Below are positions 47,101 through 57,800 of a stretch of 64,000 bases of DNA, piece after piece. This DNA is from Branchiostoma floridae. Its lineage: Eukaryota > Chordata > Leptocardii > Amphioxiformes > Branchiostomatidae. The stretch covers positions 30,216,649 to 30,280,648 of the forward strand of contig NC_049981.1 in assembly GCF_000003815.2 (NCBI RefSeq), written 5' to 3'. Every line of letters starts with the position of its first letter. Position 1 is the stretch's first letter. The notes beneath the pieces were generated by a model. It had not been told where the DNA came from. It saw only the letters and a program-made list of their open reading frames with translations, and searched no databases. A program made the translations under genes and the position numbers.

Positions 47101-50100
47101 GTTGTCTTCTTGGCCCCCGGTAAGACCCTAAATGCCTGCCGACATAGTGTGTCCATTTTGTAATTGGCGAAACCTGTTCCTCTGATTTTTTTCCAGGTCT
47201 GTTTTTTTCGGATTGGTCCAAGAAGAAAAAAATTGTCTTGCACCCGTATAATATACTGGTCCCTACACCTAACTGTTGGTATACCATACTATGTGTGTTT
47301 AGTCCTATGTTCAACATTCCTGGCCACTTTGATTTCATACTGGAGGCAACTTTTTTGGGGGGGCAAAACTTTTTTTTATTCGCTCGCTCGCATCAATTTT
47401 GGAGTTCCATATAATCAAATCAACATGGCCTTACCATGAACAGAAAAATTCGAATGCCGGGTTTGGAATCTATGTTCATAAGACAAAGGCCTTGCATATA
47501 TGAAATGAATACTAAAATTTAAAAAAATGATATATAAAAATATAATATCAATAAATAAATAGAATATTCATATATTATCTTCAATATTTAAAAAGAAAAA
47601 AATTCACTCTCGGTTTCGAACCAGGGACTTTCGCATCCGAAGACCTGTGACTTTACCGATTGAGACCGATTGAGCTAAGTTGTTACGTGTATTATATGTG
47701 AGTGTACATGATGCTTTAACCTCACTACATAGTATTATTTATGTCGATTTTCGGTCGCTTTCTTGATAAAATCATTTTTCTTAAATAATAAAAAAGTGAT
47801 ATATAAAAATATGATATCAATAAACAAATAGAATATTTGTATATTAACTTAAATATTTGAAAAGAAAAAAAATCCACTCTCGGACTCGAACCAGGGACTT
47901 TCGAATCCGAAGATCTGTGGCTTTACCGATTGAGCTAAGTTGTTACGTGTATTATTTCTGAGTGTACATAATGCTTTAACCTCAGTACATAGTATTATTT
48001 ATGTCGATTTTCGGTCGCTTTCTTGATAAAATCATTTTTTTTCTTGTGCAATCTTGTGGAATAGATGTTATATGGCCATTTTCCAGGATATTGAAGTCCG
48101 AAACCACAATGCAATGGTATTTCCGAACAGTTGCATGCGGTCGCATGCCATGATATAACCTCCTTGGTTGAACCAAACCAAACCAAGCATCCATTCCTTG
48201 AAGCACTGAAGGTAAAACCCATTACATTGCGTTTCGTCGCCGAGGGCGACGAAACGCAAAAAAATCCGCACAGCATAGGGTCTCCCTTTCTCAACCGGTC
48301 TTTCTCTCACTCTCCATACATCTCTCTCTTTATATATATATATATATATATATATCATGTCAAGCAATCACTCAATTAATTAGTTGATAGTTTCTTATCA
48401 GTATGTATTGAGCAGTATTTCCCAAGTTACTACAATTCTTCATTTAAGCATCTTGCTCCAAAGGTTACCCAATGTGACGTGGAATCTGCTACAAGGCCTT
48501 CAACAATCTATCTATCTATCTATCTATATATATTTGTATCTATGTTGCTTTCCTAGTACCTCCCTCCCTGACTGGGTGGATATAGGTGCGTACCTCCCTT
48601 GCTTAGTTCCTACCTCACTGTATACCTCCCTCCCTCCCTCTCTCCCTCCCTACCTGCCTGCCTCCCTCCCTCCCTCCCTCCGTCCCTCCCTCCCTCCCTT
48701 TCTTATAGAAACGTCAATAATCTTAGCAAAATTTGCCCCTCTTTTCGGGGAATTGCGTTTCAGAGGGTCCAGATTTTGACATTTTATCGGGGATGTTCAC
48801 CGTTTCATTACTTACAAATGCTACACGCAAAAAGTCCCCGTCAGTTACCACAATTACCTTATAGCATTTTCCCATTAATTATGCAGATTAGGTTTTATTT
48901 TGTATTATATATTTAACGTTATATCAATATTCTTCTCTTTCTCAGTTACAAATGTCACATGTTGCAATAGTCCTATTATAGAACTGAGCGTGTTTAGACG
49001 ATTTCCTAACTAATTATGCAAATTAGAATCAAATTTGCATAATTAATATGTGATTACATGACGCATCATTTAAGCTATCTACATGCCAAAAATCCTGACA
49101 ATACGTCAACCCCATCTTAAGTTATTCCCTTTCAATTTTTGACTTCATGTTGTTTGCTTCAACAGAGAATCACAACCTGAAGATCAAGACGAGCGCTTCT
49201 GCCGAGTCTCAGAGTGATGATCCTGTCACCATGGAAATCTTTTCTGACGATTGCGAGGGCGTATGCGCGACAGTGACGATATCCGGACTTGCAAATAGAG
49301 GGTAGGCAAAATCAGATACCTGAAACCCATACATGATCGTGTACTTTATGTCATTTGCCTGCGTGTTATCCATGTGAATTTACCCGCGCTCTCATATATG
49401 TACTCCCGATCAGAATCTGAGTGAATATGTAAATAGCGAATATTGGAAACCCAGTAAGCTAAGATGGGATTCGAGATCAAATTTACCTAGAATTTTGTAC
49501 GACTTCTATGCATGATAGAAACCAAGTGTAGTTTATTGTGCCAATTTGAATGCCTTGCCAACACTGTATATATATATATATAACAAAGGAGTTCCCTTTG
49601 CATTTTGACACCACACAGAAAACGTGCAAAAAGAAACCCTTAATAATAATATGTTAAATTTTATAATTTTTTTTATTTTCTCACTTGCACAACACTGAAG
49701 GATCGAGTACCATCGAACCTTCACCGCTTCCAACTTCGGGGTCCCCACGCGGCTTCTACTGACAGCTTCAGAGGAAGACTGGCTCAAACTAGACTGGGTA
49801 ATTCCATATATTAAAACTTCTTAGTATAGTATTCAGCCCACTCGTCATCCCAACTTCCCCACATTCACAGATGAGCAGAAAGCCACTTTGCTCTTAAAAT
49901 CGCACAACCCACAAATGGTAGAAATAAGTGGGGCCATAGCTTCGCCTTCCTCCGCCTCCATAAAAGAAGTGAAACCCATCCATTTTTTTTTAAATTAGTC
50001 AACACTAGGATTCTATAAGTCTCTTTTTACAATAATGTTTATCACTGTCCATTGCCACAAGTATATATCCTTGAACCTATGTTTCCACCATGTACTTGCA

Positions 50101-51490
50101 CTTGGCCTCCGGGCATGAACTTGCAAATAAACTTTCAACTTTTAGCATCAATCAGTATGAAAGAACTCAGAAGTTTGCTGCTATATTATCCTTTTTTTTT
50201 TTCAATTTCCCAGGTTGATGTCTATAATGCCTATACCGAGCGGTCCTACCGTTTTCCATGCCCCAATGACGGTTGCCAGTTATCTACTAACTCTTCAGAG
50301 GGTAGCAGGCAGCTTCTCTTGGCTGGTGATGGTTAGTGATATGAAGTGAAATTATGATAGGCGGTCTTCAGTCCATCTGGATTACATATATTGTATGGTG
50401 TGAACGTTTTTCCTTTGTCAAAACTCCATTTTAACACTTCATCACTAATTATGCAAACATATTCCATATTTACATTAAAATTAGTCAATAGTTAAGCTCC
50501 AAGGACCGCAATGTCGGAATGAAATAAAGAAATGGTTGTGAAAAAAAATTATTTACCTACAAGACTGTTTGGACATTCAACATAGTCATACGATGCGGAT
50601 AGTTTTTTTTACCCTTTTAATAATGTAATATTGATGAGGAAATGATGCCATCATACAGACACAGATGAGACTATCTTAGACTGTGTCCGTATACACAGTA
50701 ACGATAGAAGTGCGAAGCCCTGAATGACTTACGTATATTTTACCGCCATGAAATATTCACGGCGGTTATATTTTCACTGGCACTTGTGTGTGTCTGTCTG
50801 TCGATTCATACTTGGTGTGTTGGTGGGGTGTGACGAAAGCTGAAAAACATGATTAGATTTTGGGCCTCCTTGAGGATTCCCTTGGTATTGCAGCTGAAGT
50901 TCATGTTTTGATATCTCGTCTTTTGAAAAAGCTATGGTCACAATGTTTGGGCGTTAGATAGGTCTTTTGCTCGGAATGAACTGACGTGAGTCCTCTAGCG
51001 ACGAGGGTTGGCATTGCAGGGGCATTTTTTTCTAAAAACAATTCCGAAGAGCATAACTCAAGAAAGGAATAACGGATGATGATTTTTTGCATGTAGGTAG
51101 CTTAAACCTGATTGATGATTTGTGATGATTTGATGATTTTTGAAAATGATTTTATGTATGTAGGTATAGCCAAGGAGGTACCCTCCTTGGTATAGCTTAC
51201 ACCAAACTGTATAAAAGGAAATACCAATTATGGTACATTTGCAAACTTAATGAGAATATTCTATCATAGCAGCTCCCAAGAATTGGCGTGAAGATATACA
51301 TTGCGGAGAGGGCTACCCTGATGCAGACGGCAACCCTGCTGAATGCGACCCTGACGGTATTTACCCATGCTGCTCTTCGGCAAACTGGTGCGGCAACACT
51401 GCGGCCCACTGCTACTGTCCGGACTGTGTCGACTACAGGAACAAAACCTCAGGTTCTCTACTGAAACACGTATACAAGATGTTTGTATAG
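44130..51490 (+). CDS. Gene 4: transmembrane collagen protein with PLAT-like and hevein-like head, paralogue of gene 3
   Basis: Exons: 44130-44352, 45143-45276, 45416-45566, 45685-45867, 49166-49301, 49701-49797, 50214-50331, 51270-51490. The sum is 1263 nt (420 aa) with matching phases. The first exon has the same length as in gene 3 (223 nt) and encodes the same tail with two Y-E-[QE]-A-E motifs and PPPVPP. Then a basic RRARR juxtamembrane stretch, TM ([19 protein letters not shown]), coiled coil, and a collagen segment of about 16 Gly-X-Y triplets. Residues 231-347 resemble a PLAT/LH2 beta-sandwich at their end ([16 protein letters not shown]); this call is tentative. Residues 348-420 form a cysteine-rich module ([26 protein letters not shown]) resembling hevein-type chitin binding. 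The last exon is read to TAG at 51490, with AATAAA at 51701; splicing at 51452 to a further exon cannot be excluded. The GC donor at 45567 matches that of gene 3. Confidence 0.82.
44573..44975 (-). mobile_element. LINE 3' end in intron 1 of gene 4
   Basis: Minus-strand frame encodes [17 protein letters not shown] and [15 protein letters not shown], typical of non-LTR element C-termini. The other end is TTTATTGCACAACAATTGTA. The gene 3 intron lacks it. Confidence 0.7.
47520..48045 (-). repeat. Tandem pair of about 260-bp units, each with a tRNA-like core
   Basis: Two direct copies (47520-47785, 47788-48045) in intron 4 of gene 4. Each holds on the minus strand TTAGCTCAATCGGT and a T-arm (GGTTCGAGTCC in the second copy, GGTTCGAAACC in the first), followed by a T-run like a Pol III terminator. 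In the first copy the 10-bp D-arm segment ACCGATTGAG (plus strand) is duplicated. The arms do not fold into a clean cloverleaf, so I do not call functional tRNA genes. Confidence 0.7.
48508..48700. repeat. (CTAT)n and (CCCT)n simple repeats
   Basis: A CTAT tract at 48508-48526 and a CCTC-rich tract at about 48625-48700, both in intron 4 of gene 4. Confidence 0.85.
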
Positions 51491-51700
51491 GGGGATAAGT
51501 AACGTACACCCCTTTTACTTGACGTTTAGTGACTGTCAAACTTATCCGATCGGAAAATGTAAGTACTTGATAAGAACGTTTTTCTGATTGCTCGCGTCTT
51601 CTGAAGCGGCAAATCAAAAATCAAAATTCATACAAGATGCTTGGAGCAAAAAAAATCGTTATATAAGAATAGCTCGATTTCATATTTTGTAGCCCTTTTG

Positions 51701-51706
51701 AATAAA
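51701..51706 (+). promoter_or_regulatory. Poly(A) signal of gene 4
   Basis: AATAAA 211 nt after the TAG at 51490. Supports a terminal exon ending there. Confidence 0.5.
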
Positions 51707-52906
51707 CAGTTGAGCTCACTACTTGTAGTTGTGATCTCCCATATCACTATTGTCAACTACTATCCTGCTATCTGTATTGTCGTAGATTGTTAATTATTTT
51801 ATTATTATATAAAACATATTTGTGCGATTTGAAAGAATTAAACATGAAGCTGAACAGACAGTCCATTAATCTTTTGTCAAGACATTATTGCAGTCTTTGC
51901 AACAATGTAAGCTACTAGTGAATAATTTTTCTTTAATATTGGTTTGGGTTTGACTTAATTCTGTTATAAAATCTATCTGGCTTGTCTTACCACGTGCCAC
52001 TGTGCTGATAATAGTAATAAGGTAGATCCGTTGTACTATTTGGTCGTTCACACTCCCGGGCGGGGGGGGGGGGGGGGTGATGATACGATGCGCTTTACCA
52101 AATTTTACGAGAGAACGGCTTCCAAATTATAAACCTAAACTCAAATCAACAAATTCCAGAATTTGACATGCGCTTCCAAAAATTTCTATTAGCCATTCAT
52201 ACCAAAGACTCAAACGATCCCAGCTATTATTGAGGCAGAAATACAACTTGTAAAATATTGGCATCGTCTAGTTAAGTTGTCCGAAGATGCCCGTCTTCGT
52301 GAGACATACAATACTGTTTCATTCGGAGAACATGATTGGATTGTCCACGTAAAAATATCCTAAATTAACAAGGCTTTGGACACATATAGCTGAACCCAAG
52401 GTCATGCCATATAGATACAATCACCACTCAGCTACGACAATTATCATATCGTCTAAGCTTGCCTGAGGAAAGATTCTTATGCCCAAAACATTATCTGTGT
52501 GCATTATAATTTTTGTGTTTAAACCATGTGACAAAGCACTAGGCTACTTTGAACACGTTTGCAATATGGGCTGATGTTTCATTCCGGACTTTGTCTGAAC
52601 AATTCTACTTTGTCAAATGAAAGTGCATTTTCTGAAGAGGTACAGAAGAACATGTGTCCTTATAATTACACAAATCACTGTATAACAGCATTCTTTAATC
52701 GTTAAACCGATCGCAACATCTATGTTATAAACATTATTTGCAGTAGATGATTATAAGATATACAATATACTACATGTAATACAAATGCCTGTCAATGGTA
52801 CAATGTCCAGTAGAGGTAGAAATTACATCAGTAAGTCTGCTTAATAGGATGTGGTTTATCTTACATATAAATACATTATCTTCAATAGTTTTACATGGCA
52901 ATCTTA

Positions 52907-53208
52907 AGCTAAGGCCACAACCCACCGCATGTGCTTTTTGGAGGTCACATCCGCCACGCTTTTCTGGAAACATGGGGAAGAAATGGCAAGAGCAGGGATG
53001 GAGTACGTCTCAACGCACGGTTGCGCAAGGTCTTGCAGCCCGATGGCAGAGAAAGTTCTGCGGCGTGTCTGCGTGCTCCCAAATCCGTTGGATTCCGTAC
53101 GATTTCGTACGGAGGCGGTACTTACCACTTACGGATCACAAAAGATTACCCACGTTTTGACACGTAGACCCCACGCAGTTGCGCGGACAGCGGGTTGTGC
53201 CCTTAGCT
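52907..53208. mobile_element. Harbinger-like MITE
   Basis: Ends match 41259-41560. The left TTA is present; the right duplication has decayed to TTG. Lies inside the block duplicated from 40820-41760, so it probably moved with the block. Confidence 0.78.
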
Positions 53209-54123
53209 TTGAAAGACTTTTCGATTTATACTACAGTATCTGTCATCAGTTGGCTGCAGATGCAGATTACAGCCGATGGTGATAGCAAAAATGGCGTATC
53301 CTGGTGCACTTTATTAGTGGCCATGGTGAGCAATGAACATACAAAAATGTCAAATACACCACAGACACTTTTAATCTTAACAGTTTAAGTGCGGCTTCTA
53401 AGATCCTTTTTTATTCAGCCAAATAAATGTATAGTGCTGTACATACGAGTAGAAAGCAGAATAAACCATGTCTGCACGACTTGACTTGACTTGCCTGAAT
53501 ATTTCAGTATACACTTTTAATCTCAACAGTTTATTCTTAAAGTACATCTAAGATCCTTCCCAATTAAGTCAAACACATGTATAGTGCTGTACATAGAAAG
53601 CAGAATAAACTTGTCTGTATGACTTGACATGACTTGTCTTGTCTAAATATTTCAGTATCCTGTAGACAGCTACATGGCTGTTCTCATATACAGTGTATAC
53701 ATGACTGAGGGTCGTCTTTTCCACTTACTGGTTCATCTTCATCCTCATTCTCACAAATGACAACTGGAGAAATTCATTTAAAATTATAAATACCACATGG
53801 CTGTTCTCATACTTGTGGGACTGGGGTCCATTTTTCAATTGGATTTACTAAAAGAAAGAAGATCATCCGCATCCGTGATTACATGTACAGTTTTTTTCAA
53901 TATCGTTAGCAGCTGCTGTATGAGGACCTTATTTGCATAATTAATGAGAAACATAACTAATACATCAGTTGTAAAGGTTAAAATCATTTGGCGAAGGTAT
54001 GGGGTCGTGGAACTCTAACTGTTGTAACTGCAAGATAACGACTCCCATAACGTTACATTCCTTGTAAAACATTACAACTGAGATGCCATGCTGGACAACA
54101 CTTAAATGATGTCCAGTCATTGT

Positions 54124-54245
54124 TGACAATGGGGCCGTTTGGTGTAACGGCAGGGTGTTCGTTTCATAGCCCAGAGGTTCTGGGTTCGAATCCGTTGATG
54201 TGTCACCGATCATAAGCCCTTGCGAAATGCGCTTTACACGCAAAT
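54124..54245 (+). mobile_element. tRNA-derived SINE
   Basis: A-box-like TTTGGTGTAACGGC and B-box GGTTCGAATCC, followed by a body with CCCTTGCGAAATGCGCTTTA that recurs at 61890-61915. Confidence 0.7.
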
Positions 54246-54310
54246 CTTGATGTCTCCTGGCTATTAATAGGTTTATGGTACGTTAGGCGGGGAAAAATAA
54301 AAATTTCAGC

Positions 54311-54391
54311 ACACAATAGAAAGCCCGATAAAAAAAACACCTTAAAAAGACGTCAAAAAACACCCGGAGCCTAACCTCTGCTTGGAGAGTA
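54311..54391. mobile_element. Half of a fold-back MITE
   Basis: Right arm only, ending CTAACCTCTGCTTGGAGAGT. Confidence 0.7.
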
Positions 54392-54690
54392 GTTTCACAT
54401 TACGTTCTGGGACAGTGCAGGAACAAGAGGAACATCTTTCCCACACCTCCGCACTGTTCAAAGCACTCTACCATCAGTTTTGACGATAAGCAACCCACAT
54501 ATTGTTATCACGGGCTATTACGTCACATCCTACACGGCTGCGACAAGAGCAGAAGAATTCATCACAAACTTTACGTGGCTGTCGTCTTGACGATACCGAC
54601 TTACGTGTATCCTGACTAAATCACGTTTCTAATAGCCCCCGACAGTGAGAGGCTGTGTGACGCAGGTTTACGCACGTGGGACAACTATAA

Positions 54691-54852
54691 AGCTAAGGGC
54701 ACAACACCTTGTGCAACCGTGCGAGTGACGTGCGTTGAGACGTGTTCCCTTCCAGCTCTTACAATTCCTCCCCACGTTTTCGGAAGAACGTGGCGGACGT
54801 GGCCTCCCAAAAAACGTACGGACAAATAACACGTACGGCGGTGCCCTTAGCT
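54691..54852. mobile_element. Harbinger-like MITE abutting the gene 5 start
   Basis: Ends AGCTAAGGGCACAAC and its complement. The flanks TAA and CAA are a degraded target duplication. The right end is 24 nt before the start codon of gene 5, so the element is probably part of its 5' UTR or core promoter. Confidence 0.75.
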
Positions 54853-54876
54853 CAAGACGGAACTACTCAGGATAAA

Positions 54877-57800
54877 ATGACGCCGTGCGGACAGGGATTG
54901 TTCTGCTTAAAGCTTTCCAGAGGCCCTGCATGGTTTGTGGTGAGAGTAGCGACCGTTTTGATGATGTGGGGGTCGGCGGCGGTCCGGGGCGACTGTCCGG
55001 CTGTGTGCAGCTGCGATGCCGGCACCGTCTCCTGTCAGAATAAGGTAAGAAGTCGTTCAGCTTTTGCACAATGCTCATCGTCATTATCATACAGTTAAGT
55101 ACTGTATGGCGTTGTGTGTGGCGTAATCTGTAGGTTGTTTGACTCGGAACCTAGAGGTCCCGAGTTCGATACCCACCGTGCCCTTCCCATCCCAACATGT
55201 GCTTGGAGCCTACGGTCTGTCCCACAGGACAGTAATTTGTAGCCTACTTCGCAGACTTCTTGAGTGGTCCCGTTTATTTTTGTGGCAGCACTGATTCGTG
55301 ATGTTCAACATGGCCCTAGGTTGATTCAATGTCCGAAAGAGGGTCTGCGGTACCTTAGATACAGCAAAAAAACTCTTTCCCGCCAGAGAACCTCGCACAG
55401 GCTTAGGTCACATTGCAAATCCGGGGCCCAGTCGGGATGTTTAAAGAAACGAAAAATTAAAATGTATACCTAGAAATATACACAAATTATGCCCATAAAT
55501 CTTTTGTTGACCTTTTGTGTATTTTGATGTCTTTCGTGTCATTCTTTTCCCTTCCGAAAGCTGCTCGGCCGGTCCCGGGTTTGGAAATGTGACCTAAGCC
55601 TCAGCCCACTTTGAACATGCCATGGCGAATCAGCGCTCCCCCGAACAATAAACACCACCGCTCCTGAAATCTGCGAAAGAGGCTATAAAGTACTTCGTAC
55701 CATTCCCACCGTGTGATATGATAGGCTTACCATTTGTATGTTATCGTCACTTGAAGTGGCACTTGTAGAATAACAGTCACTCACCAAACAAGCACTTAGT
55801 GGAGTCATTATCAAAACAATGATATGGGAGGACGTAGCAAGTGGACATTGTGAGTCAGAATTCTCACTTCACAAATAATGACGCAGGATAAGAGTCACAA
55901 TTAAATGGCCGATTTGCTTTTGTCTGAACCTTGTTTATACGAATCGTTTCTATCCGTAGATAGAGGTTAGGGCCTTCCCTCGGATAGGACGTCGCTAATT
56001 TATGTTGCCTCCGTCAAACGGAGGGCTTGTATTGGCTGCCGTTTGTATGTCAGAGTGATGTTTGTCAGCAAGATAACTAGTGAATGCGTGAATGGATTTT
56101 TCTGATATTTGGTATGATGATAAGTCTCTACATGACAAAACAATGGTAGGAGTTACGGTTTGGTAGGGTGCTCTATCGGCGTGTTATGGTACTGTTGGGA
56201 AACTTCCGGTTTTGAATTTTTCGTTCTGGACTTGCCCTAGTCATGTGGTATGTAGTAGTAGTAGTCCACTGTGTCCTGCTGCTGCAGTGGTCTGGACACC
56301 CTGCAGCTGTTTAAAAGGATAATAAGGTTTGTAAGCACTAGCTTTGCCCCGTCCCCCTTCATCATCATCATCATTTGACCCACACCCACCCAACTCCCTT
56401 AGCTGTTCCCCAAGGGCGATGGAAGCCATTTCCGATTTTAACGATATTTACTGTTGGCCAGGGTCTCACTACAGTGCCTACCTTACCGCCGGACACAACC
56501 ACGCTGCAGCTGCAGGGGAATATGATCACCGGTCTGCAGGAACTTACGTCACAGCAACTTCCAAACCTACAGGTAACGTTACATGCTGTACAGGATGGAC
56601 ACTTTGTATGAATGGCTGTGGAATTACTAGATGTATAACATGACATAAAGTTTCATTCATTCAGTCACTCATTCATTACCTCCATGGAAAATTCATGGAG
56701 TTTATATTTTCACTAGCGTTTGTGTGCGTGCGCGCGCGCGCGCGCGTGTGTGTCTGTCTGTCTCTATGTCTGTGAACAAGAAAACTCAAGAACGGCTGGT
56801 TGTATTGCTTTCATACTTGGTGTGTCAGTGGGGTGTGACAAACACTGAAAATAATGAGATTTTGGGTCCCCTTGTGGTTTTCTTTGGTACTGCTGCAGAA
56901 CTTCTTGTTTTGATACCTTACGTTCTAAACAAGCTATGGTCACGATTTTGAGGTGTTAGATAGCTTTTGTGCCCGGGAAAAAGTGATGTGAGTTTTGGCC
57001 CTCATTGTCTAACATGCGCAAATGAGTCATTCGGGGGTGGGCATCCAAAAAAAATGACATATACTTACACTTCTTCCTCCAGGCTATCGATCTGTCTGGA
57101 AATAACATAACGGCGCTGACTGGAAAAGAGTTTGCGGCGTTTCCTTCCTTAACGCGCCTCGTCTTGAGCGGGAACAAAATCAGGTAAACGTTTTCAATCT
57201 GCTTTTTGCTGAGCTTACTCCCATAGCCTACCACTCTCTTCTGTCCAGTGGTTGCCCAACTCTTAAGTAAAATGTTTGCTGAACTATTAAAACATAAATG
57301 GTGCAGTGGACAGAAATAAACATGCAGACGTCCTTGACATATTCTCAATACAAAAGCAAATACTTATGATATCAGTATCTATATAGCCGGTGTCTTACTG
57401 CCCCTACGACCACCGGCTACAGAACTGAGTGAGTGAGGGTGATACCCGGTGAACCACCTTTGGACGTAACACACCAGCTTCGCTTGCACTTATGAGATAA
57501 ACGTTCTCTTTGTTGATTATTTGCTAATGGTAGACGTTGGAATGCTTAATTTTACACTTGTTGTCATGCGTTTGTGAAGATTAGACATCCAGGTATCTTT
57601 GAAATTGAAGAAGATTCACTCAATACTTCTGGATACTTAAAACTTTTAATAGACGTTTGGTACTGCAGCAGAACTTCCATTTTTGGTACTGCAGCAGAAC
57701 TTCCATTTTTTTAACTTGTTGTCATGTTACGTTATTCTATGTCGAGTTTGCCCCCTCCCCCCCCCCCCCCGAATAATTTACAATCCCCATTAGGCCACAT

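Larger units (their letters stand above)
51491..54876. other. Spacer between genes 4 and 5
   Basis: No exon accepted. It contains a G-run (52059-52077), a block similar to 40820-41760, a Harbinger-like MITE, a local tandem duplication near 53420-53660, a tRNA-derived SINE, half a fold-back MITE and a second Harbinger-like MITE. Confidence 0.55.

Noticed and set aside
47607-47686. Functional tRNA genes
   Set aside because: Anticodon and acceptor stems do not pair cleanly, and the D-arm is duplicated in one copy.
51452-51453. Donor-like GTTCTC in the last exon of gene 4
   Set aside because: It is a weak donor, and reading on gives a stop within 40 nt followed by AATAAA. I found no downstream phase-1 exon with a recognisable domain.
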